DNA of 64,000 nt, taken from the NCBI GenBank assembly GCA_021803035.1, contig JAJZME010000024.1, positions 1 to 64,000 of the forward strand, in the 5' to 3' direction. The translations under genes and the position numbers were made by a program. This document shows positions 37,855 through 45,728 of the stretch, in pieces; positions within the stretch are counted from its first letter, which is position 1, and each line of letters opens with the position of its first letter. Source of the stretch: Acidobacteriota bacterium. Its GTDB lineage: Bacteria; Acidobacteriota; Terriglobia; Terriglobales; Acidobacteriaceae. Below the pieces are notes generated by a model. That model ran no database searches, had not been told where the DNA came from, and saw only the letters and a program-made list of their open reading frames with translations.

Positions 37855-39153
37855 CTATCGCCCGTCGCGCACCTGTGCGAAGAACTCATCGGGTCCCACC
37901 TGGCCGCCCTTTAGCACCAACTCCAGCCCATCCAGACGTGAGCCTGGAGCGTGAGCCCGGCACAGCGGCACGCCGGGAGCCAATGGTGCGGCAAAGGTGA
38001 GCGCATGCAGGCCCAACTGCTTCACCGCGTGCGACGACGTATCGCCGCCGGCGATCAGCACCCGCCGCACGCCCGACACCATCAGCAACTCCCGCAGGCG
38101 GTTGCCGAGTGCGGTCCCGAACTTGTCGCCGAACTCGCCGTCTTCGCTGTTGGTCTCCGGCCCCAGCGCGGTATAGAGCACCACGCTCGCGCCCCGCGAC
38201 AGCGCCTCCAGGGCCTTGCGCGTCTCCGCGCCCCAAGGCTCGGGACCGTGCAAACGATACGTCTCAAACCCCTGCTGTTTGGCACGGCGAATCTGCCTGG
38301 CCGTAGCCTGTGAGCAGCTTCCGCTCAGCACAATCAGCCGGTCGGTCGCTGCCGCCCGCTCCCAAGGAGGTATTTCGGGAATCCATCCCAAACGGCTCCA
38401 ATAAAGCAGGAGTCCTGAGGTCAGGCCCGAACTGCCCACGGCGAAGACCTGCCGTCTGGCCTCGTGCTCACAGACCAGGCGCGCAGTCTCTTCCAGCATC
38501 GCATCTTCAATGCCATCAAAAACGATGCCTTTGACTCCGGTCTTGAGTTCCGCCTGCAGGCGCTCGCCAGCTTGGCCGCTCTGGAACGACGAAAGATCTA
38601 CAAGTCCGATCGACATCTGCGTCTGCCGAGCCAGATGCAGGCGCAGATCGGCCTCGTCCATCGGTGTGACCGGATGCTGCCGCATGGTCGGATGGCGGTC
38701 GATGCGGTAAAACCCGCCCTCGGCGGTGGCGAACAGATTGCCGTAAACAACTGACCGCCCCAGCCGCGGCGCAGCCACCACCAACGGAACGAATCGGGAG
38801 CGGAAGGCTTGCATGCCCAATTCCATTGCCCGGCCGATGCTGCCGGTCCGCGGTGAGCTGTCGAAGGTCGAGCAGACCTTGTAATGATTGACCGGAGCGC
38901 CCAGCGCCCGCATGGATGCGAAGATGGTGCGCAGATTCCGGCTCATCCACTCCGGGGAGCGGCTCCGGCTCTCGCCTGCGATGCCAATCGCGCGATATCC
39001 GGCGAACGCCTTGAGGCTGCGCTCTTCGGGCGGATGCGTGAACAACACCGCCCGGACCCCATTCAGGGCCAGCGCCTCCAGGACGTCTGTCGAGCCGGTG
39101 AAATCGTCGCCGTAGTAGACGTAAAGCAGGCCGGATTTTTTGATCTTCGTCAA
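37855..39153 (-). CDS. Four-carbon acid sugar kinase family (DUF1537), OiaK-like
   Basis: The 432-residue kinase has the DUF1537 layout. The N-terminal substrate domain carries YYGDDFTGSTDVLEAL, and the C-terminal nucleotide domain has LSGSCSQATARQI and LIAGGDTSSHAV. The family phosphorylates acid sugars such as threonate, erythronate and 3-oxo-isoapionate. Start: TTG 39153, which overlaps the stop of the RuBisCO-like gene as TTGA and has GGAGG 10 bases ahead; the longer open frame to 39306 lies inside that gene and was rejected. Pairing with a RuBisCO-like protein recalls the described apionate pathway (OiaK and OiaX names). The actual substrate is not determined here. Confidence 0.88.
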   Translation of the reverse strand: MTKIKKSGLLYVYYGDDFTGSTDVLEALALNGVRAVLFTHPPEERSLKAFAGYRAIGIAGESRSRSPEWMSRNLRTIFASMRALGAPVNHYKVCSTFDSSPRTGSIGRAMELGMQAFRSRFVPLVVAAPRLGRSVVYGNLFATAEGGFYRIDRHPTMRQHPVTPMDEADLRLHLARQTQMSIGLVDLSSFQSGQAGERLQAELKTGVKGIVFDGIEDAMLEETARLVCEHEARRQVFAVGSSGLTSGLLLYWSRLGWIPEIPPWERAAATDRLIVLSGSCSQATARQIRRAKQQGFETYRLHGPEPWGAETRKALEALSRGASVVLYTALGPETNSEDGEFGDKFGTALGNRLRELLMVSGVRRVLIAGGDTSSHAVKQLGLHALTFAAPLAPGVPLCRAHAPGSRLDGLELVLKGGQVGPDEFFAQVRDGR

Positions 39154-40463
39154 CGCGCAAAGGCCTCCAATGCCACGCGCAGCTCCGCGTGTCCGCCCGC
39201 ATACTCGGAAAGCGAAACACCCAAAGCGGCTGCCTCCCACGCCTGATGAAGGCTGCGCACGCCAGCGGCCGGCCCGGTCGGATGAGCCAGGATGCCTCCG
39301 CCGCACGCGTAGATCAAATCGGTTGATCCGAGCGCTTTATATGTGTCCGGCGCCTGCCTGGCCGACTGGCCTGACGAGAACACCGGCATAATCTCGCATC
39401 CCTTGTGCGGCGCCGCGAACATCGGCGTCAGGCACTCGCGCGCCGAGGCGATCACCGAAGCGTCTTCTTCGCAGAACTTGTTTTGCAGTCCGTTCACGTG
39501 CACGTGATCGATCCCCGCCAGCCGCCAGAATTTCTGATAGGCAATGAAACTCATGCCCGTGGCGTGCGAACGGCTGAACATGCCCCACCCGTTGCGATGG
39601 CCGTGAATCGCCAACTGCGCATGGCGGCGCAGCGCCGTCATGGCCGGCAGGCCCACGCTGTTCAGGCTCACCATCACACACGTTCCTCCGGCCTGTGCCA
39701 CCGTGTCATGGCGGCGCAACATCTGGTCAATTTCCCCCGTGATATTAGCCGCATACATCGGCATCTTGCCGGTCTTGCCGGCGTAATCGTTCAGTACACG
39801 CAACACGGCCGTGGCGCGTTCCTCGAACGGGCAGTGCGGGCCGTCGGCCTGCAACTCGTCGTCCTTGATGAAGTCGATGCCGGCCTCGGCCAACATCCGA
39901 ACATGCTCCGCCGTCTGCTCCGGCGTCATGCCCACACTGGGCTTGATGATCGTGCCCATCACCGGCCGCCCGTAAATGCCGGTCAGCCGCCGCGTACCTT
40001 CCACGCCGAACTGCGGCCCCTCATATGCATCAAGAAATGCAGGCGGTAAGGTAACATCCAGCAGCTTGAGGCCGGAGAACGGCTTCAGCTCAAAGAGGTT
40101 GCCGGCTACCGTGGCCAGCAGGTTCGGCAGCGATGGTCCCATATTCGCAAGCGGCCAGGAGAGCGTCACTTCAGCAGTCCGCCGCGTCACCGGACCGATG
40201 TGTCCTTTCGGCAGTCCCGAGCCGGGCAGGGAAGGCCTGTCTACCATCTCCAGTTCGACAATCCGCTCCACACGCGCCGCATGGCGCTCGCGCAGTTCAT
40301 CTGTCTCGCCCGGAACGCGGACAAAGGTTCCCGTCGACTGCTCTCCCGCCATGATGGCTGCGGCATCCGCCAGCGGATAGGCCGTCTCGATCCAGTAGCG
40401 AGCCTTGATGCGGTCATACGTGGCCTTGCCGGTCATCTCTCCATCTTTCATTGCAGCTTGCAT
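39150..40463 (-). CDS. RuBisCO-like protein
   Basis: The 437-residue protein has the RuBisCO large-subunit fold. GTIIKPSVGMTPEQ carries the active-site Lys174. IDFIKDDELQ keeps the carbamylated Lys200 and metal ligands Asp202/Glu203, and a late GGGILAHPTGPAAG matches the phosphate site. The loop-6 Lys of carboxylating RuBisCO (GKLEG) is missing (FSSGQSARQAP instead), so CO2 fixation on RuBP is not expected. RuBisCO-like enzymes next to DUF1537 kinases act on phosphorylated branched sugar acids in apionate breakdown. Start ATG 40463 has AAGGAG 4 bases ahead; ATG 40478 is in frame upstream. The palindrome at 40602 lies 139 bp upstream. Confidence 0.92.
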   Translation of the reverse strand: MQAAMKDGEMTGKATYDRIKARYWIETAYPLADAAAIMAGEQSTGTFVRVPGETDELRERHAARVERIVELEMVDRPSLPGSGLPKGHIGPVTRRTAEVTLSWPLANMGPSLPNLLATVAGNLFELKPFSGLKLLDVTLPPAFLDAYEGPQFGVEGTRRLTGIYGRPVMGTIIKPSVGMTPEQTAEHVRMLAEAGIDFIKDDELQADGPHCPFEERATAVLRVLNDYAGKTGKMPMYAANITGEIDQMLRRHDTVAQAGGTCVMVSLNSVGLPAMTALRRHAQLAIHGHRNGWGMFSRSHATGMSFIAYQKFWRLAGIDHVHVNGLQNKFCEEDASVIASARECLTPMFAAPHKGCEIMPVFSSGQSARQAPDTYKALGSTDLIYACGGGILAHPTGPAAGVRSLHQAWEAAALGVSLSEYAGGHAELRVALEAFAR

Positions 40464-40601
40464 CTGACTCCTTGTCATTCAAAACCGGTGACATCCATCT
40501 GCCTGTGCGCAACGACCGGCGGCTGCCGATGCGCATCGACCTTCCCCTCACATTACACGCCGGCAGCCGCTTGTCCGAGACCTGAAACGCAGCGCGGAGA
40601 A

Positions 40602-40618
40602 ATTCCGAGTATCGGAAT
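40602..40618. promoter_or_regulatory. Operator-like palindrome, copy 2 (ATTCCG-N5-CGGAAT)
   Basis: ATTCCGA and TCGGAAT arms flank GTA, giving the same ATTCCG-N5-CGGAAT frame as at 35557-35573. It is placed upstream of the leftward RuBisCO-like/kinase pair. The match of 12 defined bases with identical spacing at the upstream sides of both convergent pairs supports one shared regulator. Confidence 0.7.
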
Positions 40619-40782
40619 CACTCGTTTCGCTCTGGCAGTGGAGGCGTTTCCGCTTTGACCGCCGGGCGGGGCGGAACCGGCGGAGTGCGGATCGGCCCGC
40701 GCCTGCGCAGAAATTTGCGGGCCTGTCGAATCCTCTCGATGCATTCGATTCTGCCTGCCTTAACTCCTGAAAACGTCAGTTA

Positions 40783-40842
40783 TGCCGAGTTATCGGCACG
40801 CATCGGCGACGAAGAATGCTTTGCCGATTCTTGGCCGATGCG
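40783..40842. promoter_or_regulatory. Cluster of inverted repeats in the 40464-41136 gap
   Basis: Arms TGCCGA and TCGGCA are 4 bases apart (40783-40798). A longer pair, CGCATCGGC (40799-40807) and GCCGATGCG (40834-40842), can form a hairpin with a 26-base loop. The segment lies between the divergent RuBisCO-like and aldo/keto reductase genes. It could be an operator cluster or a structured leader. Apart from this and the 40602 palindrome, I see no gene in this 673-bp gap. Confidence 0.4.
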
Positions 40843-41136
40843 ATTTGACCCAGGGAAGTATGGTCCATGGAAATCAATCCCGTTTGATGGAGACCGGCTT
40901 GCAATCTCTCCCAACTCGACGCGCTTGCGCATCCCGGCAGGTTGGATGTTCAATAGTGGACGTACCAGTTGTCCCTACTAAAGCGTTTCTGGATCGTCCA
41001 GCGCGCAACCCTTCGATGCCCCAGCTTGGATTAACCGGCTCAAACAGGTCGCTGAACCCCGCAAGCATCCCGGCAGAAACCGTAAGCGTAACTCGTGTGG
41101 CTGCTCTGGAGCGGCCGTCAAATGGAGATGAAAAGA

Positions 41137-42204
41137 ATGAGTTTTACCCCAATTACCGCTTCTCGCACTCTTGGCCGCACGGGTCTCAAGGTCTCTTCGC
41201 TGACATTGGGAGCCATGACCTTTGGCTGGGGAGCGGACAGAGAGACGGCGCAAACACTCTTTGACACGTACCGGGATGCGGGCGGCAACTTCATCGATAC
41301 CGCCGACATGTACTCCGGGGGAACAAGCGAAGAGTGGCTGGGAGAGATGATTCAGACGGCGCGGGCGCGCGATGAGATCGTATTGGCCACCAAGTTCACT
41401 TTTTGCGGTCAACAGGGCAATCCCAATGCCGGAGGCAACGGCCGCAAGAACATCATGCGGGCATTGGAAGCCTCGTTGCGGCGGCTGCGCACGGACTTTA
41501 TAGACCTGTACATCATCCACACATGGGATAAGGTGACGCCCGTTGAAGAGGTTGCATCCACTCTGAACGATCTGGTGCGCAGCGGCAAGGTTCGCCACAT
41601 CGGCCTGAGCGATGTTCCGGCGTGGTACGCGGCACGCTTTGCCACAATTGCGGAGCTGCGCGGTTGGGAGCGGCCGGCAGCGCTGCAATTTGAATACTCA
41701 TTGGTCGCACGCAATCTGGAGCGGGAGCATCTGCCGCTGGCCCGCGAGCTGGGCATCTCGATTACACCGTGGAGCCCGCTGGGCAGCGGGTTTCTGTCAG
41801 GCAAATTCCGCCGCGTCGACGGCAAGATTACCGGAAGCGGCCGGGTGTTTGACATGAAAGACTCGGGTAATCCCACCATTGAGAAATATGCGAAGCGCGA
41901 ACGGAACTGGAAGATTCTGGAGACGCTGCTGACGGTTGCGGAGGACCTGGGCAAGTCGCCGGCCGAGGTTGCGCTTGCATGGCTCATGGCGCGCCCCTGT
42001 GTGACATCCACCATCATTGGCGCAACGCGCCTGGAGCAGCTCAGGAAGAATCTCAGCGCGGCGGAGATGAAACTTCCCGAGGATGCGGCGCAACGGCTGG
42101 ATGCGGCAAGTTCTCTGGAGCCCAACGAGCTTGATGATTTCTTTGGCAAAGAAATGCAGGCGATGGTGAATGGCGGTACAACTGTAACTCGAACCAGCTT
42201 CTGA
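41137..42204 (+). CDS. Aldo/keto reductase
   Basis: The 355-residue NADPH-dependent (alpha/beta)8 oxidoreductase keeps the catalytic tetrad: Asp and Tyr in FIDTADMYSGG, Lys in ATKFTF and His in YIIHTWD. The C-terminal cofactor region is present (SPLGSGFLSGKF; STIIGATRLEQLRKNL). It looks like the YajO/Tas-like group that reduces sugar aldehydes and other carbonyls. ATG 41137 was chosen for GGAG 8 bases ahead; in-frame ATGs lie at 41122 and 41128. It is divergent from the RuBisCO-like pair and 127 bp upstream of the rhamnosidase, with which it may be cotranscribed. Confidence 0.92.
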   Translation: MSFTPITASRTLGRTGLKVSSLTLGAMTFGWGADRETAQTLFDTYRDAGGNFIDTADMYSGGTSEEWLGEMIQTARARDEIVLATKFTFCGQQGNPNAGGNGRKNIMRALEASLRRLRTDFIDLYIIHTWDKVTPVEEVASTLNDLVRSGKVRHIGLSDVPAWYAARFATIAELRGWERPAALQFEYSLVARNLEREHLPLARELGISITPWSPLGSGFLSGKFRRVDGKITGSGRVFDMKDSGNPTIEKYAKRERNWKILETLLTVAEDLGKSPAEVALAWLMARPCVTSTIIGATRLEQLRKNLSAAEMKLPEDAAQRLDAASSLEPNELDDFFGKEMQAMVNGGTTVTRTSF

Positions 42205-42331
42205 GTTCTTCTTTTGAGAGCGTTGAATGTTGCTCTGTAAGAACCACGGCCGCAAGAGTCCGGGGCATTTCGTGCAAGAGGACCAATGGCACGCAGATGA
42301 TTGTAAATGAACCAGGAATCGAGGTAGATGG

Positions 42332-44848
42332 ATGTATCGTCCAGCGGGAGTGTTAGCGGTTGTAGCGTTGCTTGCGGCCAGCGTGCCGGCGGCGGCACAG
42401 ATGGGGAATCCGGCAATCGGACCAACCAAAATTCCCGATTCGCAGATCGATCCTGCGCGAAACCTGCCGCCATCGCAGTTGGAATCTGCGCTGCATAAGC
42501 CCCTGCCTGAACAGTACATCTGGACAACGGCGAACTCGGCGGCCATGCATCGGTACAGGCACAATCCTGGCCCCGGCTCCCATTATTTCCGGCGCTCCTT
42601 TGAAGTGGCCAGCGTTCCGGCGCACGCGACACTTTATCTGGCCGGCCCGCGCAAGGCGGCAATTTATCTGAACGGAAAAAGGGTAGGGAAGTACCAACTG
42701 AATTTGGACTTCCCGATGGGGATTCGGGTTTATTGGTGCGATGTAACCAGCGCTCTGCGCGCGGGCAAGAATGTGCTGGCGATCGAGGCTGTGCGCGGAC
42801 CCCGTGCTGGCAATGAGGCTCAAGGAGCGATAAGCCAGCATTTGCAGCGGGGTAAGGTACTGGCCGCAATGATTGTTCCAGCGGCGCGTGGCATTCAGGC
42901 TCCGCCTCTGGTGATGAGCGATGAAAAGTGGAAGGCAACCGTGCAGACCCCACCGGCAGGATGGCAGGATGCTGGTTTCAACGACGCAACCTGGCCGAAT
43001 GTGGATGATCTGGGAGGCATCGAGAGCTCGATCAATCTCTTCCAGGCAAACGCCGATGCGGGGATGTATGCTTGGCCGGGCTACGATGGCATCTCACCGT
43101 TTCTGGCGCATTATTCGTTGAAGGCCATGACGGTGAGCCATGTGTCTCCCGGCGTGGGCGGCATCAAGGACGTCCAGGCGCTGACCGGAGATACGCAGGC
43201 TGGGGAATTTACCGTCACCCTGCCGGAAGACCGAGTTTCGATTTATAACTCGCCGCAGGTGATGTTGGATTTCGGACGCGAAGTTTCGGGCCGCATCGAA
43301 CTTCAATCAGATTCAAATACTCCCGCGTGGGTAACTGTGCAGTATGGCGAATCCGAGGCCGAAGCACTTCTGCAGCCGTACCTTGGCATAGATCCCGTCT
43401 ATCTGCCGCCTCATGGAACGGCGTACGGGCCCAAGAGCGCATTTCGCTATGCAATCATCCGCTTTACCGGCGGCCGTTCGACCGCATTCCGCGCCATTCG
43501 CCTGGATGGAATTGCCTATCCGGTGAAATATGAGGGCTCATTTGAGTCGTCCGATCCGGAGCTGAACAAGATGTGGGCGATCGGAGCTTACACGGCGCAC
43601 CTGTGCATGCAGGACGATATATGGGACGCGCCCAAGCGGGATCGCAATCGCTGGATGGGAGATCTGGCTGTTAGCGGGCTCACCATCGACGATGTGTTCT
43701 TTGACCACTTCCTCATGCAGGACACGCTCAATCGCTTGATCGGTCCCGCGCCAGTCCACCGGCACGTGAATGGCATTCCCGGTTATTCGGCATTCTGGGT
43801 GGTTGGCGAGAGGGAATATTACCTGCATACCGGCTCCATGAAGCAACTGGAAAGCGTGCATACTCGGCTCGTCCAATTACTGGAATATATGGAGAAAGAT
43901 CTGAACCAGCACGATCTTTTCTCCGATCAGACTCATGCGTGGCCGTTTGTCGACTGGTCGCCGAAGATGCATAGCTACGACGCGCAGACGCGCATGGCGA
44001 CGCAATTCGAATATTACTCGGCATTCAAGGACGGCGCCTATCTGCTGCGCGTGTTGCACGACGAGAGCAACGCAAAGCGTATGGAAGAGAAAGCGGATGC
44101 CCTCAAGGCCGCGGCCCAGGAGTACATGCTGGATGCTCAGGGATCGTTTGGAGATTACTGGCAGCCCAACGCATATGCTGTGTTTTCCGGCGTTGCAAAC
44201 AAGGATCAGTATGCGGCGATCTGGCACAACGCGCTTTCGCACGTCGGCAAGCCAGCTTATGAGTCTTACATCATTACGCCTTACTACAATTACTTCGTGG
44301 TAAGTGCGATGGCGGAAATGCACCACCGGCAAGCTGCGCTCGATTGGATTCGCCAGTACTGGGGCGGCATGGTGCAAGAGGGTGCGACAAGCTTCTGGGA
44401 AGGTTATAACCCAACCTGGTATAAGGGCTTTCTATTTCACGCGTCCCTCCAGGCCGATGAAATGTCCGGATTCCGCGTGAGCCTGGCTCACGGATGGTCA
44501 AGCGGAGTTACACCCTGGCTGATGACACAGATATTGGGAATTCAGCCGGCAGCAGGTGGCTTTGCGAAGGTAAACATCCGGCCCGATCTGATTGGCCTTA
44601 GATGGGCAAAAGGCGGAGAGCCAACGCCGCATGGAATCCTGAAGGTATCGATTCGCAGGAGCAACGGCTACGTGACGACCATCGACCTGCCGGCTGACGA
44701 GACCGCTCGGGTTTCCGTGCCGGTCTCGCTTCCCGGCGCAAAGGTGCTGGTGAACGGTAAGCCGATGGCCAGCGTTTCCACGGACGGAGGCAGGCGGGCG
44801 GTAGTTGTGCTGAGCAGTCAGGGACAGTATGTCGTGACGAGCCAATAG
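42332..44848 (+). CDS. Secreted alpha-L-rhamnosidase (GH78 type)
   Basis: The 838-residue protein begins with a signal peptide (1-23, ending AAAQ). It has an N-terminal jelly-roll region with LNGKRVGKYQLN, then a second beta domain near 300-400 and an (alpha/alpha)6 catalytic domain. The catalytic box reads DIWDAPKRDRNRWMGDL (429-445), a variant of the GH78 D-x-x-x-RDE motif. Later SFWEGYNP supplies a probable second acid residue. LAHGWSSGVTPWLMTQILG is the typical start of the C-terminal sandwich. It should release terminal L-rhamnose from pectic or glycosidic substrates in the periplasm or outside. Rhamnose catabolism genes lie at 60069-63733. The ribosome site GAGGT is 8-9 bases ahead. Confidence 0.88.
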   Translation: MYRPAGVLAVVALLAASVPAAAQMGNPAIGPTKIPDSQIDPARNLPPSQLESALHKPLPEQYIWTTANSAAMHRYRHNPGPGSHYFRRSFEVASVPAHATLYLAGPRKAAIYLNGKRVGKYQLNLDFPMGIRVYWCDVTSALRAGKNVLAIEAVRGPRAGNEAQGAISQHLQRGKVLAAMIVPAARGIQAPPLVMSDEKWKATVQTPPAGWQDAGFNDATWPNVDDLGGIESSINLFQANADAGMYAWPGYDGISPFLAHYSLKAMTVSHVSPGVGGIKDVQALTGDTQAGEFTVTLPEDRVSIYNSPQVMLDFGREVSGRIELQSDSNTPAWVTVQYGESEAEALLQPYLGIDPVYLPPHGTAYGPKSAFRYAIIRFTGGRSTAFRAIRLDGIAYPVKYEGSFESSDPELNKMWAIGAYTAHLCMQDDIWDAPKRDRNRWMGDLAVSGLTIDDVFFDHFLMQDTLNRLIGPAPVHRHVNGIPGYSAFWVVGEREYYLHTGSMKQLESVHTRLVQLLEYMEKDLNQHDLFSDQTHAWPFVDWSPKMHSYDAQTRMATQFEYYSAFKDGAYLLRVLHDESNAKRMEEKADALKAAAQEYMLDAQGSFGDYWQPNAYAVFSGVANKDQYAAIWHNALSHVGKPAYESYIITPYYNYFVVSAMAEMHHRQAALDWIRQYWGGMVQEGATSFWEGYNPTWYKGFLFHASLQADEMSGFRVSLAHGWSSGVTPWLMTQILGIQPAAGGFAKVNIRPDLIGLRWAKGGEPTPHGILKVSIRRSNGYVTTIDLPADETARVSVPVSLPGAKVLVNGKPMASVSTDGGRRAVVVLSSQGQYVVTSQ

Positions 44849-44927
44849 CGATCACCCCTTGAAAGGCCGTGCCCCAGAATGGTCTTGGCGGAATAATACG
44901 CAATCTGAAAGAGTATCTTGTATGTCT

Positions 44928-44948
44928 GATAACGGATATTCTGTTATC
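44928..44948. promoter_or_regulatory. Inverted repeat upstream of the amidotransferase-like gene
   Basis: Arms GATAAC and GTTATC are separated by 9 bases, 28 bp before the start at 44976. The AT-rich setting suggests a promoter/operator, though it could also act as a weak hairpin after the rhamnosidase. Confidence 0.4.
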
Positions 44949-44975
44949 TAAATCTATTCAATCGAAGATTATCCT

Positions 44976-45701
44976 ATGCTTATGCCAGACAGCCCTTTAC
45001 ATGCCATCGTATTCCAGCACGTCCCTTTTGAGGATCTCGGCTCCCTGCTGCCATGTCTGACCGAACGCCGCTTTGCGATTGAGAGCGTTGATGTGAGCAC
45101 CTCCCGATTTCCCATGGCACCGGCCGCCGATTGCGATCTGCTCGTGGTGCTCGGCGGTCCCATTGGCGTTTACGATGCCGCGGAATATCCCTTCCTCACC
45201 CAAGAGATTGCGTGCATTCGCCAGCGCCTGGCCGCACGGAAACCCCTCCTCGGCATCTGCCTCGGTGCTCAACTGATGGCGGCGGCTCTGGGCGCTCGAG
45301 TCTACCCCGGAGCGGCCGGCGCCGAGATCGGCTGGCATCCCCTCAAGCCCCCGGCAGGTGCCGCACCTCCAAAGTGGTTCGCTCCGCTGCTGACTCCGGG
45401 GCTGCATCTCTTTCATTGGCATGGAGACACTTTCGATCTACCTTCAGGCGCGACGCAGCTAGCCGAAACGGACCTCTATTGTAATCAAGCATTTATGACA
45501 GATAACTTCACGTTAGGCTTGCAGTTTCATCCTGAAGTCGACGCTGCGGGGCTGGAGCGCTGGTACGTAGGCCATGCCAGCGAACTACATGCCAGAGGAC
45601 TCCGCGCAGCAAACCTGCGGGCGGATTCCCAGCGGTTTGCCCCCGCGCTTGCCTCGGCTGCTCAATCTTTTTGGAACCAATGGCTGGATGCGATCTTTTA
45701 G
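44976..45701 (+). CDS. Class I glutamine amidotransferase-like protein (GMP synthase-like domain)
   Basis: The 241-residue stand-alone amidotransferase domain has LVVLGGPIGVYDAAEYPFL near residue 55, nucleophile Cys in LLGICLGAQLMAAALG, and the His-Glu pair in LGLQFHPEVD. This matches the YfeJ-type family, often named GMP synthase-like, which lacks the ATP pyrophosphatase domain and whose amide acceptor is usually unknown. An in-frame ATG at 44982 is also possible; neither has a strong ribosome site. It converges with the sugar transferase, with stops 27 bp apart. Confidence 0.88.
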   Translation: MLMPDSPLHAIVFQHVPFEDLGSLLPCLTERRFAIESVDVSTSRFPMAPAADCDLLVVLGGPIGVYDAAEYPFLTQEIACIRQRLAARKPLLGICLGAQLMAAALGARVYPGAAGAEIGWHPLKPPAGAAPPKWFAPLLTPGLHLFHWHGDTFDLPSGATQLAETDLYCNQAFMTDNFTLGLQFHPEVDAAGLERWYVGHASELHARGLRAANLRADSQRFAPALASAAQSFWNQWLDAIF

Positions 45702-45728
45702 CACTCCGAACTGCCGTGCGGTAAGGCT

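Noticed and set aside
39150..40463. Carbon-fixing RuBisCO large subunit
   Set aside because: The loop-6 Lys motif is absent, no small subunit or phosphoribulokinase is present, and the kinase neighbour points to sugar-acid breakdown.
41409..42953. 514-codon open frame on the - strand
   Set aside because: Antisense to the aldo/keto reductase and the rhamnosidase, both well supported.
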